In this document: one piece after another, positions 23,193 to 31,029 of the stretch
How the letters are laid out: each line of letters begins with the position of its first letter
How positions within the stretch are numbered: position 1 is the stretch's first letter
Assembly: GCA_027036775.1 (NCBI GenBank)
Contig: JALWDS010000001.1
Span: forward strand, 62,001-126,000
DNA from: Archaeoglobaceae archaeon
GTDB taxonomy: Archaea > Halobacteriota > Archaeoglobi > Archaeoglobales > Archaeoglobaceae
DNA: 64,000 bases
Reading direction: 5' to 3'
Position numbers and translations under genes: made by a program
The notes under the pieces: model-generated
Told to the model about the DNA's origin: nothing
The model's input: the letters and a program-made list of their open reading frames with translations, nothing else
Databases searched by the model: none

Positions 23193-23244
23193 CTGTCGAG
23201 CCCGCGACCCGGGTTCAAATCCCGGCCCGGGCGTTTAATACCTT
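23193..23244 (+). repeat. attR, 52-bp repeat of tRNA-Asp 3' half
   Basis: It is identical to 9866-9917 and starts at the anticodon loop. There is no 5' half, so it is the displaced chromosomal or element-borne copy after integration. Its last base is the first base of the hdrA stop codon on the minus strand. Before insertion tRNA-Asp and hdrA were therefore convergent with an 11-bp gap. Confidence 0.93.
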
Positions 23245-25439
23245 CATCCTCGCCTCGAGTAGATTCTATCAACAAACTCCCTGACCGCTTTAACGAACTT
23301 CTCACCTTCCGTTGACGATAGATGAACTACTTCGACCCTATCCTCCAATCCAAGTTTTTTCAAGTATTTTCTAAGCTCATCTATCCTCCTCAGGGCGTGA
23401 ACGTTGCTCGAGTAGTGGCAGTCCTTAACGTAACAGCCCATTATTAAGACACCGTCAGCATACTGTAAGGCCTTCAGAACGTGTTTGACATCAACCCTCG
23501 CCATGCACGGAACCCTTATGGCCTTGAACTCCTTCGGATAACTCATTTTCAACCTTCCAGCAACGTCCGAAGCGTTGTATGCACACCAGTCGCAGAGAAA
23601 TCCAACCACACCGCCACCGCAGTTCTCTACCCGTGCGAATATCTCCTCGTCGCTCGGATAAACTTCGATGGCGTTGACGGGGCATTCTGCGGAACAGTTA
23701 CCGCATCCCCTGCAAACCTCCTCAACAACCCTGTAACCGTCTTTGACGTTACCTTCTATGGCGTTAAAAACGCAAACTTCCTTGCAAATACCGCACCTGA
23801 TACAGTTTTCCTTTATCCTCGCAAACTTCGCTTCCAATTCAATCTCGCCTTTCAAAAGCTTCGAAACCTCGATTGCACAGGTGTGTGCGGACAAAATCGA
23901 TTCGTAGATGTCCTTAGGTGACGAACAACATCCAGCAAGGAAAATACCCCTGCTGAAGCTTTCCACTGGATTTAACTTCGGATGGATAGAGAGACCGAAA
24001 CCGAACTCGTCCTTGGGAACGTCGAAGGGTAAGTTGGGAACGATCGGTAGAGCTAAAACCACGTAATCGAACTCCATCTCATCAACTTTGTTTAAGAGGG
24101 TGTTCTCAAACTTGACCTTCAAACCCTCTCTAACTTCCGCAACCCTCCCCCTCACGAAAACTATTCCCTCCCTCAGAGCCCTGCGGTAGAAGTCCTCGTT
24201 CTTCCCCAAAGCCCTAACGTCTATGTAGAACACGTAGGGTATTGCCCCTCTCTCCTTGGCCATCAAAGCCTGCTTTATAGAATACATGCAACACACTCCT
24301 GAGCAGTATCTCTTGTGCCCCTCATCCCTGCTCCCAGCACACAAAACGAAAGCTATCCTCTTCCCCCTCAGATCCAACCTGCTAAGCAATCTCTCGAATT
24401 CGAGGGAGGTGAAAACGCCTTTCAATCCGTATCCCAGTTCTTTAATTCTCTCCCCATCGTAAAGCTTGAAGCCCGTAGCGATGACAATCGCACCCACGTT
24501 TATCTCCAACTCTTCGTCTTTTTGAGTGAAGTCTATGGCGTTTGGATCGCAAACGGACAAACAGAGCTTGCATCCCACACAGCTGAAAGGATCGACGATG
24601 TAGTATGGTGGAATGGCTTGAGGGAACGGAATGTATATGGCCTTTCTTTTGGAAAGATTGCAGTCGAACTCGTTGGGAACCTCTACGGGACAAACCTCAC
24701 TGCAAAGCCCACACGACGTGCAGTTTTCGTTGACGAATCTGGCCCTCCTTTTAACTCTAACCCTGAAGTTTCCGAGGTGACCTTCAACTCCCACAACCTC
24801 GGTGTTGGTTAAAACGTGAATCTTTGGATCGTTGAAGACCTCGCTCATCAATGGACTCAAAACGCACATGGAACAGTCCATGGTGGGAAATATGCACTCA
24901 AGCTTCGCCATGTTACCTCCTATCGTAGGCTCCTTCTCCACGAGGTAAACATCGAAACCCATCTTGGCCAAGTCGAGAGAAGTCGTGATCCCAGCTATAC
25001 CACCTCCAACAACCAGAACGCTTTGAATTGGTTTGAATCTCCTCTTCTCTATAGGCTTTGCAAACCTCAACCTCGCTATCGCCATCCTTATGAGGTCGAA
25101 GGCCTTATCCGTTGCATTCGTATGAACCCAAGAGCACTGCTCCCTTATGTTGGCAATTTCAACGTAGTTCTCGTTTAGAACATCTGAGAGAAGGCTTTTG
25201 AATGTGTGTTCGTGCATCTTCGGAGAGCAGGCAGCTATAACTACCCTGTTCAGATTTTCCTCTTTAACCTTGTTGTAAACGAACTCCTGCCCGTCCTTGG
25301 AACAGAGATACCTGTGATCCGCAACGAAGACCACATCCTCAACGTCCTTACAGCTTTCGACGAGTGCCTTGACGTTAACGCTCCCAGCTATGTTCAAACC
25401 GCAGTGGCAGATGAAAACTCCTATTCTAAGCTCCTCCAA
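23244..25439 (-). CDS. hdrA: HdrA-MvhD fusion, heterodisulfide-reductase-type flavoprotein
   Basis: The 731-residue protein has the HdrA N-terminal Cys region (GVFICHCGLNIAG, CSPKMHEHTF), an FAD site VLVVGGGIAGITTSLDLAKM and the inserted ferredoxin motifs CTSCGLCSEVCP and CVGCKLCLSVCD. The YCSGVCCMYSIKQA segment and a C-terminal pair of 4Fe-4S motifs (CIRCGICKEVC, CRGCGNCSAECP) follow. From about residue 605 an MvhD-like domain is fused (GFLCDWCAYNASDVAG, MGCYVKDCHY). HdrA holds the bifurcating FAD, and MvhD normally passes electrons from a hydrogenase. It is last in a three-gene operon with two polyferredoxins and overlaps the upstream gene by 19 bp. No HdrB or HdrC lies beside it. Confidence 0.88.
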   Translation of the reverse strand: MEELRIGVFICHCGLNIAGSVNVKALVESCKDVEDVVFVADHRYLCSKDGQEFVYNKVKEENLNRVVIAACSPKMHEHTFKSLLSDVLNENYVEIANIREQCSWVHTNATDKAFDLIRMAIARLRFAKPIEKRRFKPIQSVLVVGGGIAGITTSLDLAKMGFDVYLVEKEPTIGGNMAKLECIFPTMDCSMCVLSPLMSEVFNDPKIHVLTNTEVVGVEGHLGNFRVRVKRRARFVNENCTSCGLCSEVCPVEVPNEFDCNLSKRKAIYIPFPQAIPPYYIVDPFSCVGCKLCLSVCDPNAIDFTQKDEELEINVGAIVIATGFKLYDGERIKELGYGLKGVFTSLEFERLLSRLDLRGKRIAFVLCAGSRDEGHKRYCSGVCCMYSIKQALMAKERGAIPYVFYIDVRALGKNEDFYRRALREGIVFVRGRVAEVREGLKVKFENTLLNKVDEMEFDYVVLALPIVPNLPFDVPKDEFGFGLSIHPKLNPVESFSRGIFLAGCCSSPKDIYESILSAHTCAIEVSKLLKGEIELEAKFARIKENCIRCGICKEVCVFNAIEGNVKDGYRVVEEVCRGCGNCSAECPVNAIEVYPSDEEIFARVENCGGGVVGFLCDWCAYNASDVAGRLKMSYPKEFKAIRVPCMARVDVKHVLKALQYADGVLIMGCYVKDCHYSSNVHALRRIDELRKYLKKLGLEDRVEVVHLSSTEGEKFVKAVREFVDRIYSRRG

Positions 25440-26407
25440 ATTCTCTCACCCCTCTCCGTTCTCACTACGGTTTTTTCACCCACTGTTATGTCCGCACAGT
25501 CCTTCAAATCGCAATTTTCATCGTATTGACAGTAACGACAGTCGAGAGAAACGAGACAAACGATCCTGTCGTCATTCAACCTCTTTACCGCCAAAACGTC
25601 GCAGGGAAATCCGACGAATACCGCTTTATCGAAGTCCTCCTTAAGGAGCTTAACTGTGGGATACTTGACCTTCCTGATGGCACCTTGAGGACACCTCTCA
25701 ACGCAGAGACCGCAGAGGTAACAGCTGTTGAATTTCGGTTTCTCACCGAACTCTATTGCAGATATGGGGCAAACTTTGGCACATAAACCGCAACCGACGC
25801 AACTCTCCTCGTCGAACTCTAACTTCATCCTGCTCAAAACCTCGTCCAAATCTCCTACAGAATCCCAGATTATCAGCTTATACACCTTGGAAAGCCTCTT
25901 CAAAGCCTCGATGTAGTTGACGTTTTCGACAAACCTGAACTCCTCCACGCATTCCGTATTGAACTTGGGGCAGACGTAAAGGCAGAAGGCACACTCCCTA
26001 CAATCCCCAACCAAAATCGGTTTGTCGTTCAAATCAAGGGCTTCGTCCGGACAGAGGAGACAAGCTCCACACCTCGAGCAAATCCTTAGGAGTTCGGGAG
26101 GTTTACCATCTACTTCGAACTTGAGGGCGAACTTCGTTTTTGGAATTGGTATTTCCTTGGGTTTGACCTCCCTAACCTCCACCTTCGAACCCCCCTTGAA
26201 CTCGGTTTGGGCTATGCTTTCGACGACCTCGTAAGTTCTCAACTCCCTTCTGATCTCCAAAGCGTTTAGGGGGCAGTATTTCAAGCAAACTCCGCACTCC
26301 TCGCAGTCCTCAACGAAAGCCTTTCCCCTGTAAATCCTCATCCTCTCGTATGGACAAACGACCTTGCAGATACCGCAACCGTTGCAGTTATCCTTAACGG
26401 CGATCAT
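25421..26407 (-). CDS. Polyferredoxin with six 4Fe-4S motifs
   Basis: The 328-residue protein has cluster motifs CNGCGICKVVCP, CEECGVCLKYCP, CSRCGACLLCP, CRECAFCLYVCP, CVGCGLCAKVCP and CYLCGLCVERCP. The C-terminal extension has more Cys (CRYCQYDENCDLKDC) and could bind another cluster or zinc. It would wire HdrA to a partner dehydrogenase. The start overlaps the upstream gene by 4 bp (ATGA). Similar to polyferredoxins of methanogen Vhu/Mvh and Fwd complexes; the exact partner cannot be told. Confidence 0.82.
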   Translation of the reverse strand: MIAVKDNCNGCGICKVVCPYERMRIYRGKAFVEDCEECGVCLKYCPLNALEIRRELRTYEVVESIAQTEFKGGSKVEVREVKPKEIPIPKTKFALKFEVDGKPPELLRICSRCGACLLCPDEALDLNDKPILVGDCRECAFCLYVCPKFNTECVEEFRFVENVNYIEALKRLSKVYKLIIWDSVGDLDEVLSRMKLEFDEESCVGCGLCAKVCPISAIEFGEKPKFNSCYLCGLCVERCPQGAIRKVKYPTVKLLKEDFDKAVFVGFPCDVLAVKRLNDDRIVCLVSLDCRYCQYDENCDLKDCADITVGEKTVVRTERGERIWRSLE

Positions 26408-27159
26408 ACGAGTCCCAACCTTTCCAAAGCTTTAATCCTGCTCTCCCTCCAAGGGACTTCCTCTATTTCGAAGTTGAGCTTGGCTTTCATGCTAACCGCA
26501 TTTCTGTCGCAAACCTTAACGCAGACACCGCAAAATATGCAGAACTCGTGATTAACTTCAAAATCCTTCGTTATTGCTTTCGTAGGACAGGCGTAGTAGC
26601 ACTTACCGCACTCGTCGCACTTACCTCTATCTATCTCAACCCTACCGCTCAGAGGTTTAACTATACGTATCGCGTCGAATTCGCAAGCCTTTTCGCACCT
26701 CCCGCAGTAAAAGCACAGGTCTTCTATGAAGCTCGCCTTGAAAGATTTAGATATGGCCTTTCTCGGACATGACTTTACGCATTCCCCGTTGCACTCGTCA
26801 CCCTTGCAGAAGTTCTCGTCGAAAACTATCTTTGCAATCGGTTTCACCGTTCTAACCTTCCTACCACCCTCGTAAAGCTTTAAAGCGTTGTAAAAGCAGA
26901 CGTCAACGCACAAACCGCACGCGTAACACCTCTCATCGAAACCCTCCTTGATAGATATGAAATCGCAGATCTCCTCACACCTCCCACACCTCACGCATAT
27001 CTCGGGGTCGAACGTCAAAGTCCTGCTCAACCTTCTATCCTTTTTCTTTAAGACCAAAACTTTCTTTCCGACCTTCTTAAACGATTTCCTCTCCTCGAAA
27101 ACCTCCAAGTTGAACTTCAAAGTGTCTTCGACCTTAGAAGTTTTAGACATCTTGAGCAT
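26404..27159 (-). CDS. FwdF-like polyferredoxin
   Basis: The protein is about 251 residues from the ATG at 27159; an ATG at 27150 and a TTG at 27165 are alternatives. Six 4Fe-4S motifs are visible: CVRCGRCEEIC, CYACGLCVDVC, CKGDECNGECVKSCP, CFYCGRCEKAC, CDECGKCYYACP and CIFCGVCVKVC. The layout resembles FwdF, the electron wire of formylmethanofuran dehydrogenase, although the fwdDBAC operon lies 22 kb away. It leads the operon and has a TATA-like TTTAAATT with the TCATGATAGATT motif in its promoter, a link to the fwd promoter. Confidence 0.8.
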   Translation of the reverse strand: MLKMSKTSKVEDTLKFNLEVFEERKSFKKVGKKVLVLKKKDRRLSRTLTFDPEICVRCGRCEEICDFISIKEGFDERCYACGLCVDVCFYNALKLYEGGRKVRTVKPIAKIVFDENFCKGDECNGECVKSCPRKAISKSFKASFIEDLCFYCGRCEKACEFDAIRIVKPLSGRVEIDRGKCDECGKCYYACPTKAITKDFEVNHEFCIFCGVCVKVCDRNAVSMKAKLNFEIEEVPWRESRIKALERLGLV

Positions 27160-27163
27160 GCCC

Positions 27164-27175
27164 AATCTATCATGA
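27164..27175 (-). promoter_or_regulatory. C1-regulon motif in the polyferredoxin-hdrA promoter
   Basis: On the minus strand TCATGATAGATT follows the A/T-rich TATA-like TTTAAATTAAAG and ends a few bases before the first ATG. It differs from the mer site by one base and from the mtd, hdr-etf and fwd sites by three. The position fits an operator over the transcription start. Confidence 0.6.
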
Positions 27176-27183
27176 TCTTTAAT

Positions 27184-28152
27184 TTAAATATTACTCGCCC
27201 TTTCGAAATCCGCAACCCTACAGAAGGCGAATTTCAGGTCGGTCGATAGAATGGAAACCAAAGGCTCTCCCCTCCTGTAGTAACCCTGAGGGACGTCCGC
27301 GAGGTAGCTCAGAATTGGAACGTCAACGTGCATGTCCCTCGGAGAGTAGTATATCAGTCTGACCGCAGTCCTTTTGGGTTTTGCATCGATCTTCTTCTCG
27401 TAAGCCTTGAAGAGGTTTACGCCGTAACTCATCTCGACTGTATCCAAAGAACCTACGAACCTCGGATTCAACTCCAAGACGTAGATGTCGTCTGAAAGAA
27501 TGAAATCGACTCCGAAACAACCTTCAACGTCGAAAACCTCCGCAAGCTCCTCCGCAATCTTTAAGGCCCTCTCGACTCCTTCGAAGGAGAAGGGGGTCAC
27601 GTTACCGCAATACTTGAAGTTGTCGGCGTTCAACCTTTTTAAACCGCAGAGTATCCTGTTTACCGCCTTGAAATGAACCTTTCCATCCCTAACCACCATG
27701 GTTACGGAAAAAGGTATTCCCTCCACGAACTTCTGGAAGAACTCGTCTCTGCCAGCTTTCTCTCCAAACCTGACCCCTATCCCGCCCCCTCCGAACCTCC
27801 TCTTGATCAACTTCCCCTCGTCGTTACCGCTCAAGATTTCTGGGAATTTGAAACCCAAGCGTTCGAGCTTTCTGTAAAACCTCAACTTGTCCAAAACCAC
27901 CCTGTCGAAGTGTCCAAATCTTTCAGCCTTCACCTTCAAACCCTCGTAACCCGAGCACAAAACGACCTTTGCGTTCAGGCTTTGAGAAACTTCCTCAACC
28001 CTCTCCTTCAAGTTCTCTCCTATCCTCTCAACCCTCGCGAACATCTTCAAATCCTTGTCAACATAGTCTGTGAAGGCGTAAACCTTGTATCCTGCCTCAA
28101 ATGCCGACTTCGCAACGTTTCTCACGTTGCTACCCACAACCACCAACCACAC
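27184..28152 (-). CDS. ATP-grasp ligase (COG2232-like), possibly in methanofuran/cofactor biosynthesis
   Basis: The 322-residue protein has an N-terminal Rossmann half (MWLVVVGSNVRNVAKSAFEA) and the ATP-grasp core: KRRFGGGGIGVRFG as nucleotide loop, EGCFGVDFILSDDIYVLELNPRF as the Mg/ATP motif. ATP-grasp enzymes join a carboxylate to an amine through an acyl phosphate. It is divergent from mfnF with a 32-bp shared promoter, and methanofuran assembly needs such ligases for its glutamate chain, so a role there is plausible but unproven. Confidence 0.75.
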   Translation of the reverse strand: MWLVVVGSNVRNVAKSAFEAGYKVYAFTDYVDKDLKMFARVERIGENLKERVEEVSQSLNAKVVLCSGYEGLKVKAERFGHFDRVVLDKLRFYRKLERLGFKFPEILSGNDEGKLIKRRFGGGGIGVRFGEKAGRDEFFQKFVEGIPFSVTMVVRDGKVHFKAVNRILCGLKRLNADNFKYCGNVTPFSFEGVERALKIAEELAEVFDVEGCFGVDFILSDDIYVLELNPRFVGSLDTVEMSYGVNLFKAYEKKIDAKPKRTAVRLIYYSPRDMHVDVPILSYLADVPQGYYRRGEPLVSILSTDLKFAFCRVADFERASNI

Positions 28153-28184
28153 CCGTTATCTTCACGTCAAGATTAAAAATTTGC

Positions 28185-29114
28185 ATGATCGGTTTGGACG
28201 TGGGAGGGGCAAACCTGAAGGTGGCGAGCGAAGACGGATACGAGATAATCCACTTCCCGATATGGAAGAGGTTGAACGAACTTGGAAATCTGCTCGAAAA
28301 GATCAGGGATAGATACGATAGCGAAAGTGCCTGCGTTGTCATGACAGCCGAAATCTCCGACGTCTTTGAGAGGAAGGTCGAGGGAGTTGTGAGGATATCG
28401 AGAGAGGTTGAAAGGGTTTTCAGGGAGGTTTACTACTTGGACGTCAACGGGGAGGTGAGGGATAGGGTGGACGATCCCAAGAGGTTCATGGCGACGAACT
28501 GGATCGCATCTTGCAAGTTCCTTTTGGAGGAGGGATACAGAAACTTCGTTTTCGTTGACGTTGGATCGACTACAACCGACGTTATTCCAGTTGGGGATTA
28601 CGTCGCAGGTAAAACCGACCTCGAGAGGTTGATGGACTACGAACTCATATATATGGGTGTTCTCAGAACTCCTACGTTCCATCTAACGGATTTGAACGTC
28701 TCCACCGAGTTCTTTTCGATAACCGCAGACGTCTTTCGGGTTACGGGTGACATAGGTGAAGAGGAATACAACTGCGAAACTCCCGACGGTAGGGGAAAGA
28801 GCTATCGGGAATGTCTGAACAGGATAGCAAGGCTCTTCTGCTCGGATTTGGAAGAGTTGGACGAGGAATTTCTGATAAACTTTGCCAAGTCCGTAAGAAA
28901 CAGATTCTTGGATGTCTTGAAGTTCGCAATCTTGAGGCAGAAGTTGAAGGGATTCAACACGGTCTTGGGTTGCGGTATGGGTGAGTTTCTGATAAGGGAA
29001 GCTGTGAGAGATTTGAAAATGGAATACGTCTCGATAGAAGAGAGGTTCGGATTTTCCAAGGTCTTTCCAGCCTACGCAACCCTCATGATCTGCAAAAGGT
29101 TTTTAGGTAGATAG
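28185..29114 (+). CDS. mfnF: MfnF, APMF synthase of methanofuran biosynthesis
   Basis: The enzyme couples gamma-glutamyltyramine with the activated aminomethylfuran to make the methanofuran core. The 309-residue protein has the sugar-kinase/hydantoinase-like N-terminus MIGLDVGGANLKVA, the FVDVGSTTTDVIPV motif and a C-terminal VLGCGMGEFL, as in archaeal MfnF. I set the start at the ATG at 28185, since the longer frame overlaps the divergent ATP-grasp gene. mfnB follows 12 bp later. Confidence 0.85.
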   Translation: MIGLDVGGANLKVASEDGYEIIHFPIWKRLNELGNLLEKIRDRYDSESACVVMTAEISDVFERKVEGVVRISREVERVFREVYYLDVNGEVRDRVDDPKRFMATNWIASCKFLLEEGYRNFVFVDVGSTTTDVIPVGDYVAGKTDLERLMDYELIYMGVLRTPTFHLTDLNVSTEFFSITADVFRVTGDIGEEEYNCETPDGRGKSYRECLNRIARLFCSDLEELDEEFLINFAKSVRNRFLDVLKFAILRQKLKGFNTVLGCGMGEFLIREAVRDLKMEYVSIEERFGFSKVFPAYATLMICKRFLGR

Positions 29115-29126
29115 ACAAGGTTTGAC

Positions 29127-29807
29127 ATGCTCGCACTCGTGAGCGTTAAGGATGATAGTGAAGCTCTGAAGTGTATCGATATCGTTGACATCGTGGACGT
29201 TAAGAATCCTGCGGAAGGTTCTCTGGGTGCAAGCTACGTTTGGGTAATAGAGGAAGTGAGCAGAATCTGTAGAGAGAGAAATAGGCTCGTCAGTGCAACC
29301 GTTGGAGACTTGGACAAATCCGGTCTTGCGAGTCTGGCGAGTTACGCGATAGCTGGGAAGGTGGACTTCGTCAAGGTCGGTCTGATGGCGGATAGGGACA
29401 AGGCTGAGGAGATAATAAAATCGGTTATGAAGTCCGTTAACGGGAAAAGCAAGGTTATAGCGGTAGGATACGCCGATTACTACGATGTAAATTCGATATC
29501 TCCCTTCGAACTCCTCGATTTGGTTAGAGAAGTTAAGGTGGACGGTGTGATGATAGACACCGCCTTGAAGGTCAAACCGAGTTTGGAGATCATGGATTAC
29601 GAGGAGGTAGAGAGGTTTATCAAAACCGCTAAGGGTTACGGTTTGATATGTGCGTTGGCCGGGGGTTTGAAGTGGGAACATCTCGAAATCGTTAAGAGTT
29701 TGAAGCCGGATGTAGTGGGTGTTAGGGGGCTCGTTTGCGGGGGTGAGAGAGAGGGAGAACTCGATCCAGAACTCGTGGAGAGGTTCGTGAGGGTATTAAA
29801 AAGTTGA
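29127..29807 (+). CDS. mfnB: MfnB, (5-formylfuran-3-yl)methyl phosphate synthase
   Basis: MfnB makes 4-HFC-P from two glyceraldehyde-3-phosphates, the first furan step of methanofuran synthesis. The 226-residue TIM-barrel protein carries Lys26 in DVKNPAEGSLGA and Lys83 in FVKVGLM, matching the conserved Schiff-base lysines of the family. GLICALAGGLKWEHL and VVGVRGLVCGG form the phosphate-binding end. Length is normal. It is the second gene after mfnF. Confidence 0.9.
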   Translation: MLALVSVKDDSEALKCIDIVDIVDVKNPAEGSLGASYVWVIEEVSRICRERNRLVSATVGDLDKSGLASLASYAIAGKVDFVKVGLMADRDKAEEIIKSVMKSVNGKSKVIAVGYADYYDVNSISPFELLDLVREVKVDGVMIDTALKVKPSLEIMDYEEVERFIKTAKGYGLICALAGGLKWEHLEIVKSLKPDVVGVRGLVCGGEREGELDPELVERFVRVLKS

Positions 29808-29848
29808 AGAATTTTATGAACGGTTTTTGAACAGTAACATTAAAATAT

Positions 29849-29860
29849 TCATGATTAATC
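29849..29860 (+). promoter_or_regulatory. C1-regulon motif in the hdr-etf promoter
   Basis: TCATGATTAATC directly follows the TATA-like ATTAAAATA and is followed by an AAATCGGTG stretch 21-32 bp before the ATG at 29881. The mtd promoter has the same elements in the same order and spacing. Confidence 0.65.
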
Positions 29861-29880
29861 CCGATAAATCGGTGACCGCC

Positions 29881-31029
29881 ATGGACATGTTGCTCAACAG
29901 GTTAAAGGAGCTTACGAACAACAAATACTTTCAATGCATACAGTGCGGAACTTGCGGTGGTTCGTGCCCATACGGAGCATACACGCCATACACGCCGAGG
30001 AGAATGATACTTGCAATCAGGCTTGGAATGGTCGAGGATATTTTGAACAGCAACGCTCAGTGGCTCTGCACCGCATGCCAAACATGCACGAGCAGGTGTC
30101 CGAGCAGAATTCAGATCACGGACGGAATAATCCCCGCTCTGAGGGAGAAGTCACTTTTGGAAGGTAAGGTTCCCGAAGAGCTTTCCACAGCTCTGATAAA
30201 CATAATGAGATACGGAAACCCTTTCAAGGAGTCACCCATGAAGAGAGATGGCTGGGCAAAGGAGCTGGACTTCGAAGTTCCGACGATGATGAAAAAGAAG
30301 AGTGCTGAAGTGTTGCTCCTTCCAGAGTGCTTCGGAGCCTATCACAGGAGGTGCAAGCAAGCTACCAAGGCTTTGGCGAAGGTTATGAAGATTTTGGAGG
30401 TTGACTTTGCAATACTCGGTCGTGAGGAGAGGTGCACTGGAGACCACGTGAGGTTGTGCGGTGAGTTTGCACTGTTCGAAGACCTCATGGAGAAGAACAT
30501 GAAGGTCTTCAGAAAGTATGAGTTCAAATACATAGTGACGCACGACGCTCACGCGTTCAACGCCCTCAAGAACTTCTACGGATTGAACGTTTTGCATCAC
30601 TCCCAATTCCTTCACGACAACCTCGAAAAACTGAAGGGGATGTTTAACGAACTCGACTACACCGTCACCTATCACGACTCCTGCTACTTGGGAAGGAAGA
30701 ACGGGATATACGAGGAGCCGAGGGAGGTCATAAGGTCCATACCCGGTGTCAGGTTCGTCGAATTCAAGAGGAACAGGGAGAACGCACTTTGCTGTGGTGC
30801 TGGAGGTGGAGGGATTTGGCTCGACAGCGTGATGAGGGAGTTCGTAAAGGTCAGACCCGCTGAGGACAGGGTTAGAGAGGCTAAAGAGGTGGGTGCGGAC
30901 GTCATAGTAACGGGATGCGTCCTCGACATTCCCATGTTCGAAGACGCTTTGAAGGTCACGGGTTTGGATGGTGAGATAGTCGTGAAGGACATTGCGGAAC
31001 TCGTTTTAGAGGCTTTGGAGGGTGGTTGA
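29881..31029 (+). CDS. HdrC-HdrB fusion, HdrD/DsrK-like Fe-S oxidoreductase
   Basis: The protein is 382 residues from the ATG at 29881. The N-terminal ferredoxin half has CIQCGTCGGSCP and CTACQTCTSRCP. The C-terminal half has two CCG-type domains: LLPECFGAYHRRC with ERCTGDHVRLCGE (DsrK-like), and TYHDSCYLGRKN with ALCCGAGGGG and VTGCVLDIPMFEDAL. CCG domains hold the noncubane cluster that reduces disulfides or relays electrons. The start is set at 29881 because the promoter motif, aligned with that of mtd, lies just upstream; an ATG at 29851 falls inside the motif. EtfB starts right after the stop. Confidence 0.85.
   Translation: MDMLLNRLKELTNNKYFQCIQCGTCGGSCPYGAYTPYTPRRMILAIRLGMVEDILNSNAQWLCTACQTCTSRCPSRIQITDGIIPALREKSLLEGKVPEELSTALINIMRYGNPFKESPMKRDGWAKELDFEVPTMMKKKSAEVLLLPECFGAYHRRCKQATKALAKVMKILEVDFAILGREERCTGDHVRLCGEFALFEDLMEKNMKVFRKYEFKYIVTHDAHAFNALKNFYGLNVLHHSQFLHDNLEKLKGMFNELDYTVTYHDSCYLGRKNGIYEEPREVIRSIPGVRFVEFKRNRENALCCGAGGGGIWLDSVMREFVKVRPAEDRVREAKEVGADVIVTGCVLDIPMFEDALKVTGLDGEIVVKDIAELVLEALEGG

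Larger units (their letters stand above)
9907..23244. mobile_element. Integrated element of about 13.3 kb in tRNA-Asp, a probable cointegrate of two related ~6.7-kb elements
   Basis: The segment is bounded by 52-bp att repeats and has no chromosomal housekeeping genes. It has a full duplicate set: two integrases, two SWIM-motif proteins, two small Cys proteins, two DUF457-like membrane proteins, two wHTH-membrane proteins, two RelE-type toxin pairs, two micro-ORFs and two pairs of wHTH regulators. A 1.64-kb direct repeat (11228-12865 and 17936-19573) is identical but for one base. The internal tRNA 3' end at 16546-16586 belongs to a different tRNA. Element B appears to be the 6,708-bp unit between the repeats. 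Element A is made of the outer parts. Confidence 0.85.

Noticed and set aside
23193-23244. Decayed tRNA-Asp pseudogene
   Set aside because: The 3' half is unmutated, begins exactly at the anticodon loop and matches attL over 52 bp, so it is an att site rather than decay.
9907-23244. CRISPR array or defence system in the integrated element
   Set aside because: No regularly spaced short repeats and no Cas, restriction or known defence protein were found. The RelE-type pairs are ordinary addiction modules.
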